This document shows, in pieces, positions 47,587 to 57,884 of a stretch of 64,000 nucleotides of DNA. The notes under the pieces are model-generated. The model did not search any database and was not told where the DNA came from. It saw only the letters and a program-made list of their open reading frames with translations. The stretch's first letter is position 1, and each line of letters starts with the position of its first letter. The position numbers were made by a program, and so were the translations under genes. Origin of the DNA: Anisus vortex (lineage: Eukaryota; Mollusca; Gastropoda; Planorbidae); assembly GCA_949126835.1 (NCBI GenBank), contig OX421501.1:2138117-2202116 (forward strand), given 5' to 3'.

Positions 47587-50500
47587 TATTTTATTTTGGG
47601 GGAGGAGGAAATCTAAATCTCGTAGCCATTTGTCTCATAAATTTTGTCTCACCTTTACAGTTTGATCGGGCCTGAGTGTAGTTGACGATAGTGTCAGATT
47701 GAAATACACAAGCATTGGTTGATCCATTGACCAGTGCCTTCCTGTCTTGGCTTGGATCACAGAAGAAGCCTTTACTGTAGTACACAGGTCCCAGATTCAA
47801 GTTTGGGGAAGTACTTGGTAAAATCCACGACCCTTCGACAATATTCACAAGTAAATCTAATTAATTCAATAACAATTATTATTTTAAAAAACAACAACAA
47901 ACCAACAATTGGCAGACATTTTCTAGCTCAGAATGGAATCGTCAGATATTTCCAAATCCCACCTCCCTCCAGAGAACTAAATACCGTTGTGTGGCTTTTA
48001 TAAACCCTGATGGAAAAACAACTAAAGATGGTATGGATTAATTTATGATTAAGATTTATTTAAGTCTTTCAATTGATGGATACTTTATCTGAAACGTAAA
48101 TAGTGTGCCATCATAGCTTCATACACTTCAAGAAAGCCATTGATCTTATATGGCACGATGTATTTTGGCAATTGATGAGAAGCTACAACATTGAAGAAGG
48201 GCTGGTACAGGAGATCGAAGCAATCAGTCAGACGAGCATTGCATTCAATGGTTGTATAGGAGGCTTCTGCAAGATGTCAGTTGGAGTCAGTCAAGGTTAC
48301 ATTCTATCGCTAGTCTTGTTCAATATCTTCTTAGAAAAAAAAAGCATGCAAGAAACAATCGATGACTACCATCTATCCATCTCCATTCGTAAAAAGACTC
48401 CTACGCAATCTAAGATTTGCTGAAGATATCGTCCTGATGAACGGGAGCAACAAAGAACTGCAAGAGCTCACAGATCAAAGAATGGCATATATCAAGAAGC
48501 CTTCCTAACCGCAGACTGTAGCTGTGAGTCTGAAATTCGAGCAAGGATTGGCACAGCCATGGCGGCAATGGCTAAAGTAAACATAATCTAGTACAACAAA
48601 AGCATTATTCTCCCAACAAAGATCAGGCTTTACAGAGCCCTTGTCAAAACCATTGTTCTGAATGGATGTGAGACCTGGACACTGCTAGCAGCCACTGAAA
48701 ACAAGTTGCAGGCATGAGAAAATAAATGCACGAGAATAGTCCTTTGAATCTCCTACGTAGAACTCAGAACTAAGGAGTATATCTGGGACAGAATATCCTC
48801 AATTGTGTGTCCTCAAAAAAACATCAAGGCAACAATCAAGGCGCACGCTGACAAGGTTCGGTCATGTGTTGCGACTTAACCTGCTAAAAACCACCCACCT
48901 GGGCACTGAAGAGAGTGAACGTCTTAGAGGCAGTCAGCAGAGATGCTGGTTTGACAATATAAAAGATTGAACAAAGCTGCAAATGGCTGAACTATTGACA
49001 GCCGTTCAAGATATGCAAAATGGAGAAACATGACTGCTGAGGTGTCCATTCGCTCCGCCCAAACGACCACAACGGTCAAGTGATTGATGATGATTATGAA
49101 ATCATGTTCTTGGTGTAGAATAAGACCATGCTTGAAGTAAAATTAAAGCCAATAGCTAATACCAAACAAAACAATGACTGAGAATGTGTAGATACATAAT
49201 TAACGAAAGTTATACATAAAACTTATATGTGATTAGCATGTTATTATAGTTATCGTATTTTAAATCAGAATTGCCTCGATAATTCATTTAGAGTTTTTTT
49301 TATTGATATTCAATTTTGTGTCGATATTATTTGTGTTTATAGATAGTTCTATTCTATGACGTAATAACACCAATATGTTTTCTCCATGTCTCTACATCTT
49401 TCTGATACGCATTTTTTTTTGCATTCTTAAAGCTTCGGGGAAAATCCATTCTAGCACTTTTTGCACGAAAGTCTCTAAAAGGCACACAGAGGTGTGGTTA
49501 AGTTGTCTTTATTGTTTTTTTATTTTTTTGCATAGCGATTAAGAAGCTACGTAATATTGACAAGTGAAGTTGAATGTTATTATAGTACATAAGTTCAAGC
49601 ATTTTTTTATTCTTTAAACATTCATCGAGTGGCTTGAGTGTATTATTTCATCGAGCGGCTTGATTGTATTATTTCATCGAGTGGCTTGATTGTATTATTT
49701 CATCGAGTGGCTTGAGTGTATTATTTCATCGAGTGGCTTGAGTGTATTATTTCATCGAGCGGCTTGAGTGTATTATTTCATCGAGCGGCTTGATTGTATT
49801 ATTTCATCGAGTGGCTTGAGTGTATTATTTCATCGAGCGGCTTGATTGTATTATTTCATCGAGTGGCTTGAGTGTATTATTTCATCGAGTGGCTTGAATG
49901 TATTATTTCATCGAGTGGCTTGAGTGTATTATTTCATCGAGTGGCTTGATTGTATTATTTCATCGAGTGGCTTGATTGTATTATTTCATCGAAAGGCTTG
50001 AGTGTATTATTTCTTCGAGTGACTTGAGTGTATTATTTCATCGAGTGGCTTGATTGTATTATTTCATCGAGTGGCTTGAGTGTATTATTTCTTCGAGTGG
50101 CTTGAGTGTATTATTTCTTCGAGTGGCTTGAGTGTATTATTTCTTCGAGTGGCTTGAGTGTATTATTTCATCGAGTGGCTTGATTGTATTATTTCATCGA
50201 GTGGCTTGAGTGTATTATTTCTTCGAGTGGCTTGAGTGTATTATTTCATCGAGTGGCTTGAGTGTATTATTTCTTCGAGTGGCTTGAGTGTATTATTTCA
50301 TCGAGCGGCTTGATTGTATTATTTCATCGAGTGGCTTGAGTGTATTATTTCATCGAGTGGCTTGAATGTATTATTTCATTGAGTGGCTTGAGTGTATTAT
50401 TTCATCGAGTGGCTTGATCGTATTATTTCATCGAGTGGCTTGAGTGTATTATTTCATCGAGTGGCTTGAATGTATTATTTCATCGAGTGGCTTGAGTGTA

Positions 50501-52265
50501 TTATTTCATAGTGAACCATACTCTAGACAGACAACAGTATGATAATACTTAGAGAAAAACACGTTTCCAAATATAGTTATATCGTCATTAACATTTCAAG
50601 GATAAAGTATTCCATGAATTTCGATGCCTAATTAAAGGATCCCATTCTCTCTACCAAACATAAATATATATAATTACACTGAGTTTGTTTATACATAGAT
50701 TTATATAATATTTGTCCTCTTTAGACACCTATGCCGTTTAACGTATCGGGACAAAATAAATATATAAATTGGACAAGTCCTCCAAAAGAAATTTTAACTA
50801 TATCAATTTTATTGTTTAATTCGTTACTTAATTATTTTTGTCTAAATAAACGTTTTACAAATGATGTTAAGGTTATTAACTGGGGCGCCCTTAAAGAAAA
50901 TATTCCGAGTGATTTTTCTTTAATAGTACTTTCAAATTATGTGTTGTTTGGTCCTTCCGGGGTTTGCCCTTTCCTCAAACGCTTTTATTTTTATTGTTTC
51001 TATTTCTTATTAGTGTATTTCCCTTTTTGATAGTATTTTTTTTGTTAATAAAGCATATTGTAGTTATTAATTTGCCCGTCATTTTGACGGGCATAAACAC
51101 TAGTATCTATGCATGAAAAGGAGACATCTACATTGTATGTAATCCATACCTGGAGTGCAGCGCTTCTCTGTGCTGTTGAAAGCGAAACTGTGGCAGAAAT
51201 CGATCATTCGGTCACATATCATGGCACAGTGTACAACGGAGAAAGCCTTAACTGTTGTCCTTTGGGCAGCCATCTCCACGGCGACGCTAGTCACGTGGTA
51301 CATGAAAAACTCGTTCAATTGAACTTTGGTAATAGAGTAGTGCACCGCTGGTGAAATAAAATAACAGAGTAGTGCACCCCTGGTGAAATAAAATAACAGA
51401 GTAGTGCACCTCTGGTGAAAAAAAAGTCCAACATCATAAATTGTATTATTTGGTGGCAGTGTTATGTTTTATTTATTTCGAGCTGTAATTAACATATAAT
51501 TAACAAAAAATAGTTTGAACAATATATTCTGGATATATTTATGAGGGTCATCTCGGCCTAGAGTATAGAGCATTTGCAATAACGTGAGAAAAAGCACGTG
51601 TTGTTTGTTTACTTTGTGTAGTGGTGAACTATGGCAGCCGTATTACTATAGGCTTAAGTTAGTTATTTTTTTGATATCATCATTTCAACAATAGGACGTA
51701 ATAAATATATAAAACACTGTCATGCGATGAAAATTAACATTCAAAGCTAAAATTTAAACCATTAAAAATCAATTAATTAGGTTCCGTAAGTGCAGAATAT
51801 TATTTTGAGGATGTGGATTGTTGAGAGTTAGCCTATCTTAACTTACTATCTAAAAACAAATAAGGCATGCTGTGAAATGTTTCACAAGAGCTATTGAAAA
51901 ACTATAAAAGCCTCAAATATTGTTTACTTTGTGGAAGGACTACTACGGACTAGTTTCACAGTTAAATATCAAGATTTATTGAAACAGATTCCTTATATTT
52001 TGGGTGTAAAATATACATGGTAAAGAACAATTTTATTTCAGCATGTCTCCATCATGGCTTCTATTTACATAGTTACGTGACATAGAAACCTAAGCCACGC
52101 CTATTGCAAATGCTCTATTCTTATAAAAGATTACTGTCTAATTGTATAATCATTTTAACTCTTTTTTTTAAGTTCTAGATCTAGCCTGAACTAAAACAAA
52201 ACAAAAAAAAAAATCTTACCAAATAAAAAGATGAAGAAGTCTAAAGCAAGACTCCACAAATGCAT
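39943..52265 (-). CDS. Secreted C-type lectin with PAN/apple-like segment; duplicated terminal exon
   Basis: Seen: exon 1 (52265-52220), exon 2 (51347-51150), exon 3 (47856-47653), exon 4 (45936-45757), then terminal exon 5a (41800-41691) or 5b (40055-39943). All borders are GT-AG and all introns are phase 1, giving 245 residues with 5a and 246 with 5b. Signal peptide MHLWSLALDFFIFLF; PAN-like CAMICDRMIDFCHSFAF with STEKRC; CTLD from NACVFQSDTIVNYTQARSNC through GDVWIGLDDIAEEGVFRWA to EPN, QDC and FLCEFY. Known: EPN in the long loop favours mannose-type, Ca-dependent binding; the usual WND is replaced by FDD here. Several NxT/NxS sites suggest glycosylation. Gastropod lectins of this kind are secreted recognition or defence proteins, so an immune role is inferred. 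No partner gene is adjacent. Confidence 0.87.
40255..40430 (-). mobile_element. SINE-A partial copy
   Basis: gcagcgttcaccagcttttt, ggattgtgtggtcagcacaa, cagagctgggtagac-like block; followed by an agagag run. Confidence 0.7.
41010..41215 (-). mobile_element. SINE-A copy
   Basis: gcacaatgcccagccgcctt, ccccaacaaaagtcaggtac, agctaggtagactcaggga. Confidence 0.75.
41691..41800 (-). CDS. Lectin terminal exon 5a (proximal copy)
   Basis: Acceptor tttgatacag, phase 1; encodes GEPNDDKGQDCVSYSKTFPF then DDVACDTQFKFLCEFY and TAA. Completes the CTLD with the EPN motif and the conserved Cys pair. Confidence 0.87.
41847..42197. mobile_element. Foldback/MITE in the duplicated lectin 3' region
   Basis: Left arm cactagcgagtttactagct gctagtgggctag; right arm ctagcccactagcacctagt aaactcgctcg. 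The arms are inverted copies. Absent from copy A of the duplication. Confidence 0.72.
42405..42640 (-). mobile_element. SINE-A copy
   Basis: aagtatcccgtcggaccaaa, caccagtttttgtgtccaa, aggattcgaacccaggac. Confidence 0.8.
42986..43044. repeat. Third, truncated copy of the lectin 3' flank
   Basis: catatcatttactatattat and cctcaatagaaatctttcag match 39880-39940 and 41630-41690. It stops at tagac, next to where the exon's stop codon would lie. Confidence 0.75.
43045..43320. mobile_element. hAT-like element, one end visible
   Basis: Starts caggggtctccaaactacag cccgcggg, the common hAT-type end; no matching right end found. Confidence 0.5.
43320..43425 (-). mobile_element. SINE-A fragment
   Basis: gcgttcaccagtttttgtgt, ctactttaccccaactgaag. 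The DNA from 43430 to 43930 beyond it is moderately GC-rich, without a recognised gene. Confidence 0.65.
43935..44140 (+). mobile_element. SINE-A copy
   Basis: ctgggttcgaatcccggtga (B box), gccacagaaactagtgaaca, ggtccgacgggatacttta. Confidence 0.8.
44375..44515 (+). mobile_element. SINE-A copy, 3'-truncated
   Basis: gcgttcgactggcgtaccga, ctgggttcgaatcctggtgc, gttggggtaaagtaa. Confidence 0.8.
44755..45042 (-). mobile_element. LINE C-terminal remnant (I-like)
   Basis: Reverse frame: REQATIAQFRTGHCPIGAYF, EETVEHLLLDCPALQEERVD, ending RTLRD stop at 44755. One internal stop. Typical of the tail after RNase H in I-type elements; clade inferred. Confidence 0.7.
45150..45365 (-). mobile_element. 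LINE-A 3' fragment
   Basis: Reverse copy with tctataaagaagattattg, cgtcctacgctcatccgtgg, gagtctagtcttgcatcttt. Confidence 0.88.
45757..45936 (-). CDS. Lectin exon 4: CTLD core
   Basis: Acceptor ttttttttttag, donor gtgagc, phase 1 to 1. Encodes ELGGSLFTVKTEDKKYL and GDVWIGLDDIAEEGVFRW, the WIGL core of the CTLD fold. Confidence 0.92.
46340..46740. other. Unclassified interspersed-repeat-like DNA
   Basis: aataataattgtatttatat agctctgccgacatac and cagatattgagaagactcct look like a degraded repeat. No ORF; lies in lectin intron 3. Confidence 0.35.
46798..47012 (-). mobile_element. SINE-B (tRNA-derived)
   Basis: On the minus strand: tagcggatagatcac (A-box-like), cgcgggttctagcccgg (B-box-like), tail agcatggatagaagcgctat. 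It shares its 3' tail with LINE-B. Confidence 0.75.
47013..47105 (-). mobile_element. LINE remnant next to SINE-B
   Basis: Reverse frame RIEYKVAILCHQCLYNNEIP SYLKELV, a C-terminal motif of CR1/LINE-B-like elements. Confidence 0.65.
47104..47145. repeat. AT microsatellite
   Basis: Alternating at run of about 40 bases. Confidence 0.95.
47172..47250 (-). mobile_element. SINE-A 3' fragment
   Basis: aagtatcacgccggaccaaa, gtgaagcagcggtcactagt. Confidence 0.6.
47537..47583. repeat. AT microsatellite
   Basis: Pure at run about 45 bases long. Confidence 0.95.
47653..47856 (-). CDS. Lectin exon 3: linker and CTLD start
   Basis: Acceptor aattaattag, donor gtgaga, phase 1 to 1. Encodes EGSWILPSTSPNLNLG, then the first CTLD strands NACVFQSDTIVNYTQARSNC. 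Confidence 0.87.
48103..49090 (+). mobile_element. Degenerate LINE reverse transcriptase (third type)
   Basis: HFKKAIDLIWHDVFWQLMRS, YNIEEGLVQEIEAI, VGVSQGYILSLVLFNIFLEK, then in other frames LRFAEDIVLMNGSNKELQEL and KTIVLNGCETWTLL. FADD has become FAED, and frameshifts and stops are frequent. Lies in lectin intron 2. Confidence 0.82.
49626..50508. repeat. 26-bp tandem array (~34 copies)
   Basis: catcgagtggcttgagtgta plus ttattt, with gattg/gagtg/gaatg and gcgg/gtgg variants. In lectin intron 2. Confidence 0.95.
51150..51347 (-). CDS. Lectin exon 2: PAN/apple-like segment
   Basis: Acceptor atttcaccag, donor gtatgg, phase 1 to 1, 66 residues. Cysteine pattern C-x3-C-x6-C-x13-C resembles the N-terminal PAN/apple-like part of mollusc lectins. 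The acceptor is the last of three tandem copies. Confidence 0.85.
51334..51423 (-). repeat. 32-bp repeat (3 copies) spanning the lectin exon-2 acceptor
   Basis: Plus-strand agagtagtgcacc starts at 51334, 51366 and 51398. On the minus strand each unit gives atttcaccag|(C/G/A)GGTGCACTACTC, i.e. a pyrimidine tract, AG and the first exon bases. Confidence 0.92.
51566..52117. mobile_element. TA-flanked MITE, 16-bp perfect inverted ends
   Basis: tagagcatttgcaata at the left and tattgcaaatgctcta at the right. Internal gagaaaaagcacgtg and gccacgcctat match the 19328 copy. In lectin intron 1. Confidence 0.8.
52220..52265 (-). CDS. Lectin exon 1: start codon and signal peptide
   Basis: ATG at 52265, 15 codons of hydrophobic signal peptide, donor gtaaga, phase 1. 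Too short for ordinary ORF calling, but it fits the phase of exon 2 exactly. Confidence 0.78.
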
Positions 52266-52540
52266 TTTTTTTTCTCCTCTTAATTGGTTGTGGCCTCTTG
52301 AAATATTCAACAAAATTAATAATTTATATTTTTGGAGATTGGGATTTGAAAGAAAAAAATAAACATATAAGCTTATTCTTTAGTTAGTTCGCTATCTAAT
52401 AGTCCTATGTTCGATATGTACAACACCAGTATTCTAAAAATAAAATGCTAAATGTTCTTGTTTTTTTTTCTCAAAAAAAAATACAAAACAGTCGGTTATA
52501 GAAATGATCTGTTTTCCTTACATGCATTAATTGCAAAATA

Positions 52541-52876
52541 CTAGAACAAATCAATAGTCATATCACTGAACTTAGAAACACTAGAGGACAGAAGGGCGAA
52601 GAGTAAAGTAGTAATAATACATAAGGCATTAAACTCTAATTTAGAAAAAAAACACAATAACAACCTGTTGCAATGCTCAGATAAACATAAGAACAGAAGC
52701 ACTTTTCTTATCCCAAATGCATATAAGTACTCTTTCTTCCCAACTGGCATCCGGGGCATGGAATGGGTTGCCTGAACAAACCAGGAAAACCAGTAAATTA
52801 ACATCATATAAAACATTAATAAAGATGCAAGACTAGACTCGGACCACGGATGAACAAAGGATGCAATAATCTTCCA
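52541..52876 (+). mobile_element. LINE-A 3' fragment
   Basis: agaaacactagaggacagaa, gaatgggttgcctgaacaaa, gactagactcggaccacgg; truncated before its tail by the next LINE piece. Confidence 0.85.
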
Positions 52877-53417
52877 AGGCATTCAATAAAGTTCACTACA
52901 CTAGTTTACTAAGAAACTATTATTTTTTATTATTTATTATGTATTTATTTATATGTGTGTGTGGGGGGGGGGGCGATTTCTGGTCCCTTACATCAGTACA
53001 TCAAGAATTTCTGATAAGTAAAGAACATATTGTAATAATCAATGGGTTTTAATCTGCATAAATAACTGCTATTTCAAGAGTTCCACAAAGAACTGTTATG
53101 GAGCCCAAACTATTTCTAATTTATATTAATAACTTACCCAATATTGGAACAGAAGTAAGGCTATTTGCGGGTAATTACATAGATAACAGAAGAATAAAGA
53201 CAGAAAAAAAATACTGGTCTTACAAAAAGATCTTGCTGAATTACAAAAAAAATGGGAATCTAACTGGAGTATGTCTTTTCACCTATAAAAGTGCCATCTT
53301 TTAAAAGAGTTTTCAAGTTACTTACTTACTTTATTTATGGTAAGAACGTAACCCAAAGGTAAAATGTAACTTACTTAGGATTTATGATAAATGATAAATT
53401 ATTTGAGATACACATAT

Positions 53418-54452
53418 TGTTACGAAACGTAAATTCCCTACATTGTAATGTTAATAAACCAACTAAATCATTTAAGCGAATTGCGTTTAAACGATATAAA
53501 ATATTTCTCAGCTCAAGGTTTCCCCCGGGTTTTTCCTAACCTAATTAGAGCATTATTGTTTTTTATTAACCTCGATAAAAACATGAACTGCCCATGCACC
53601 TACAGCGTGTCAAGGCCGTCCGGTCTCTCCTTATTTTGTTAGAGCATTATTGCTTGTTCTTAATAAAAAACAATCTGATCACGCAGTCAGCACGCAGGCT
53701 TGATTAAAATATTCGTGTCACTAGGCTGGCTGGATTTTCCAACGATTGACCCATAATATATTTCTACGCGATTCGACACTTTTAGTTTAGTTCTTGGCGT
53801 GCATTCGATCTAGTAACATCAAATATTCTCCGCTCTGAGTATCGTTTCTATTTGAGTTGTATTATGGAAAATTTATTATTCTACTATTAACTACAATGCT
53901 ATATGTTCATTGAGGATATTCATTACTAATTGGAATATGTGTATTTCTTGATTGTGTATATAATATTATTTGGATTCCTACTGGATTGATGTTGTAAATT
54001 AAACCAAATTTATCGTTGCTTTCTACACAACTTGGTTAACGTCAATATATCAAAGTTATCTACATGTGTGTATGTGTAATATTTATTCAACTATATTAAT
54101 AATCTACACTACAACTCAACATCGAGGTTCTTGCTGTATAATATGAGCCACACAAATAATTATACATGAAGTAAATCAACTGAAAACTCTAAAACTACGC
54201 TATGTGAATTGCCAGGGGATTATAAGAACCAGGAATACTCTAGACAACTACAAATAAACTTCAGAATGATATAATAAGATCTTCACTAATACAAGGATAC
54301 TCACACTAACAATAACAATACTATAACTATCATTTTCATAAATTGAATGGGGGCTCTAGCCGTAATAACATTATAAATTATAATTATACTTGTGTGATAA
54401 ATAGAAGGTCTCATCCATGATTTATTATGGTGAATAAATTGCCTTGTAATAA
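53418..54452 (+). mobile_element. Probable LTR-retrotransposon fragment or solo LTR
   Basis: Starts tgttacgaaacg and ends near tgtaata inside LINE-A, with short atat flanks; gggggctctagccg at 54350 resembles the sequence after snail gypsy-type LTRs. No pol or gag seen. Inference. Confidence 0.45.
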
Positions 54453-54583
54453 TATTGATGAAGTAATTACAAATTCAAACAAAACACTACACATCTAGAC
54501 TTCATAAATAGCAACTTTTACAAATGTAATAATAAAAGTAACTAAATTGCTATCTCACATTAGTTAAACCTATACTAGAATAT

Positions 54584-54827
54584 AAAGTAAAGTAAAGTAT
54601 CCCGTCGGACCAAATTGATCTATAGGGCCGGTGAAGCAGCGTTCACCAGTTTCCGTGGCCAAGGCATACTAGGTGAATGCGTGGCCAGGACTATGCACAG
54701 CTGCCTTTACTTTACCCCAACTAAGGTCAGTTACCCATCACAGCTGGGTAGACTCAGGGATACCCTCAAATCCTGGGAAAAAATCCTAGCCTGCACCAGG
54801 ATTCGAACCCAGGACCCACGGATCGCC
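54584..54827 (-). mobile_element. SINE-A inserted in LINE-A, with target duplication
   Basis: agaatat at 54577-54583 and 54828-54834 flanks the element. Body: aagtatcccgtcggaccaaa, caccagtttccgtggcc, aggattcgaacccaggac. Confidence 0.9.
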
Positions 54828-55305
54828 AGAATATGCAGCTTTTATGAACACGACAACAACAACAAAAATTAATAAGATATTCATAAAAGAGCTGCACGGT
54901 TCATTACTAGCGAATATTCCCAGTTAACAATAGTAACACCAATAGTTAAATCATTAAACCTAGAAACACTAGAGGACAGAAGGACAAAGAGTAAAGTAGT
55001 AATAATACATAAGGCATTAAATCCTAACTTAGAAATAAAACACAATAATAATCTACTACAACGATCAGATAAACATCGGTGTAAAAGACTTTTCCTATCA
55101 CATACGCACGAACAAACGCATATAAGTACTCTTTTTTTCCAGAGTTGAGCTCTGCATGGAATGGGTTGTCTGAACAAACCAGAAAAACCAGTAACTTAAC
55201 ATCATTTAAAACAATAATAAAATGTTAGACTAGACTCATACCAAGTGTAAGCGTAGGCCGCAATAATCCTCGGTCTAGAAGGAGCTTATTTCACAGATAC
55301 GACAA

Positions 55306-56680
55306 AAAAACAAAATACATAAATATTCTAGTTATAGAAAAGAAAGCATCGAAAAATTGTTAAAATCCTTTTGAAAAAAAAAGACTATAAAATGTCACCC
55401 TTACAACAACGATGTATATAGTCATTATACTGTGTATAAAGCAAAAAAAAACTTACTTTATATACTTTATACTATAAGCTTATACTTTATATACTTTACA
55501 TACATCCAGTGATCTTAAATAAAGCAACAGAAAAATAACTTTTTTTATTTAAAAAAAAATGTACAGCAATATTTAATTACAAACAAGTCGTTACTAATGT
55601 GATCAAATTTTAAAAACAAAACAATCTCTTGTAAGATATCCACTTACTTTTTCTGAACACAGGCACAAACACACACACATACACACACACGCGTATACAC
55701 ACACACAGACACACACAAACACACACAGACTCACACACAAACACACACACACACTCCCATCTTGTCAACATTAAAAGCTATTCATTCTGGAATCAGCCCT
55801 TTTATTTTTCAATCGATATGTTTTTGTTTTTTTTTAATATGGTTATTATGCTGTTGTTGACTTTTAATGTTGTATCTTAGAAGGGAAGTAACTTAGTGCC
55901 TATTACTTGCATCAATTAACGCCCTTTCATACATCAACGGATAATGAAGTTTGAAAAATTTCCCTAGTTTTATTGTTATAAAACATTGATCAGAATATAA
56001 GCCAGTTGAAGACCGACCCAGAATTGTCAAGGAGGGAAAAATGTTGTAAGTGTAGTTTTATAGAATATTTTTTTTTACCATAACTGGAAAGGCATGTGGG
56101 GGGGGGGGCGGAGGGGGAGTATAACATAACAACACGCTGGTCGGTATAACAACATTTATTCTCATAATATTTTACAATCCTTTTATAGATTCCTCACCCT
56201 AGCCATTCACTCATTATTCATACACTCAAACAAGACATTCATGAATACAACTCACTATGTCTAGTCAGTCGCATGAACGATAACACAGGGCTATCTGGTA
56301 ATTAAGTCCTGTCAACACAATATAATAATAGAGTCCACTGTGTGTCACTAAATTTCAGTCAATTTATAACTACGCTGTACCTTACATCACATTTACTCAT
56401 TCACTATTACTGCAGATCATCTTTCCTATAAATACATTTTATATTTAATCTAAAAAAAAGTCACACTCAAAGACATAGCGCTTCGAGATTACCCAACCAA
56501 ATATAAAAAGCTAAATACTAATTAAAAATACATGACACGTTTGTCATAGACGAATTTCGGTTAAGCCTTGATTGTGTGGCCAACACAATGCCCTAAATAA
56601 AATAGCTCACTATAGCATAGTACTTACATACAGTTGTTCAGATGAAGGCAAGGAAGGTTAGCCCTTAGTAATGTAATGTA
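55306..56680. other. AT-rich DNA without recognisable genes
   Basis: Contains a ca-rich microsatellite (55658-55755) and a G-run (56098-56109). No coding or transposon ends recognised. Confidence 0.5.
55658..55755. repeat. CA microsatellite, interrupted
   Basis: cacacac runs with gcg and aga interruptions. Confidence 0.9.
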
Positions 56681-56681
56681 A

Positions 56682-56932
56682 TGTAATGGCAATTTATATA
56701 GCGCTTCTATCCATGCTACTTAAGCATGCTCAGTGCGCTCTAGAAGACTATTAATCTGTGAGAGGTTTCACTGCTGCCGGTTAAGCGCATGTGATAACAA
56801 CTCAATATTAACGTCATCTAGTCCCAAAACTCCTGTAGGGCGACAGGGATCTGCCGGTGGCGGGGCTCGAACCCGCGACGTGTCAAGTGGTTTTTTGGTT
56901 GACAGTCTGGTGAGCTAACCGCTAGGCCACTA
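56682..56932 (-). mobile_element. SINE-B (tRNA-derived)
   Basis: Minus strand: tagcggttagctcaccagac, cgcgggttcgagccccgcc (B box), tail gagcgcactgagcatgctta then agcatggatagaagcgctat. Confidence 0.82.
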
Positions 56933-56934
56933 TG

Positions 56935-57880
56935 TACTAATAGATAAAAAGAAATCCTAGTAAACTATCCAGCGTCTTATAAAGTAAGGTATACTAAGTA
57001 TACAAATAGAGTAAATAAACTAAACAATGATAGCACAATATCCAACATCTTAAAGTGCAGATGAAAAACTCATGTACAAAATATTCAACTGTACAATATT
57101 CAGTTGATTAGTGTATACAAATAGACGAAATTAATAAAATTAAAATATCTAACACAGTTCAAATAATAAATTTTGTTGTTCATGCTAAATTTACAAATGC
57201 TTATTGCATAAAAATACAACCAACCGTAATTTAGTTGTGTATACAATTCTAACACAATGCAATTAATGAAGTCATTGAATGTACACATATCTAACACGGA
57301 AATGTAGAGGTTGTTTCCCTTGCCTACCATGTCATGTTTATCACTGGTGCTGGAGTAATATTAGAATACTTCGTTAACGACATTTTCAGTGCTGGGTTGT
57401 CAGCTTGGGATTCACTAAGTGCCCCTGGGTTGTCTACATCAAATGGATCTCGTTCACTTCTGTGGCCCACAGTCAGTTGTTTCACTAGTAATGAACCGTG
57501 CAGCTCTTTGCTGAACTTGTTCTTGCTTATTTATATGTTTTCTCTAGTCTAGTTCAATTGCCCCTTACAGAAGCTGCATTATGTTAGGTAGCGTTTTAGT
57601 TTTTATATTCCTATTACATTTGCAAAAGTGCCTTTTTATGTAGCCTAATGTTCTTTTTATTACTTCATCAATATGTGGAGTCTAAGAACATTTCTATTTA
57701 ACTATTACTCTTAAGTACGTTGCATTGTTAGTTTTTTTTTTCTCATGAAAAAAGTAGTTTGTAATTAATATTTCTTTTTCTTGGAAACTCTAAGCAATTA
57801 GCATGTTTTTGGTGGAAAGACCATATTCCAGTTAGATTTCTATTTAAAATTTAAGTAACTTTTGCTGTCTTTATTGCCTA
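56935..57880. other. AT-rich DNA without recognisable genes
   Basis: Short chance ORFs only, on both strands; no family recognised. Confidence 0.45.
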
Positions 57881-57884
57881 GAAT

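Larger units (their letters stand above)
52877..55305 (+). mobile_element. LINE-A copy with nested LTR and SINE insertions
   Basis: LINE-A reverse transcriptase and 3' sequence at 52877-53417, 54453-54583 and 54828-55305, interrupted by an LTR-like piece and a SINE-A. A run of att and g at 52918-52972 replaces part of it. All frames are broken. Confidence 0.8.

Noticed and set aside
49626..50508. CRISPR-like regular array
   Set aside because: The repeats are directly adjacent with no unique spacers, and the sequence is eukaryotic. The same holds for the 35-, 47- and 53-bp arrays.
50731..51030. 99-residue plus ORF (MPFNVSGQNKYINWTSPPKE)
   Set aside because: AT-rich, Phe/Tyr/Leu-rich translation without recognisable family; lies in the lectin intron between the 26-bp array and exon 2. 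Chance ORF or worn transposon.
51109..51354. 81-residue plus-strand ORF opposite lectin exon 2
   Set aside because: Mirror of the minus-strand exon, which has family motifs, splice sites and consistent phase.
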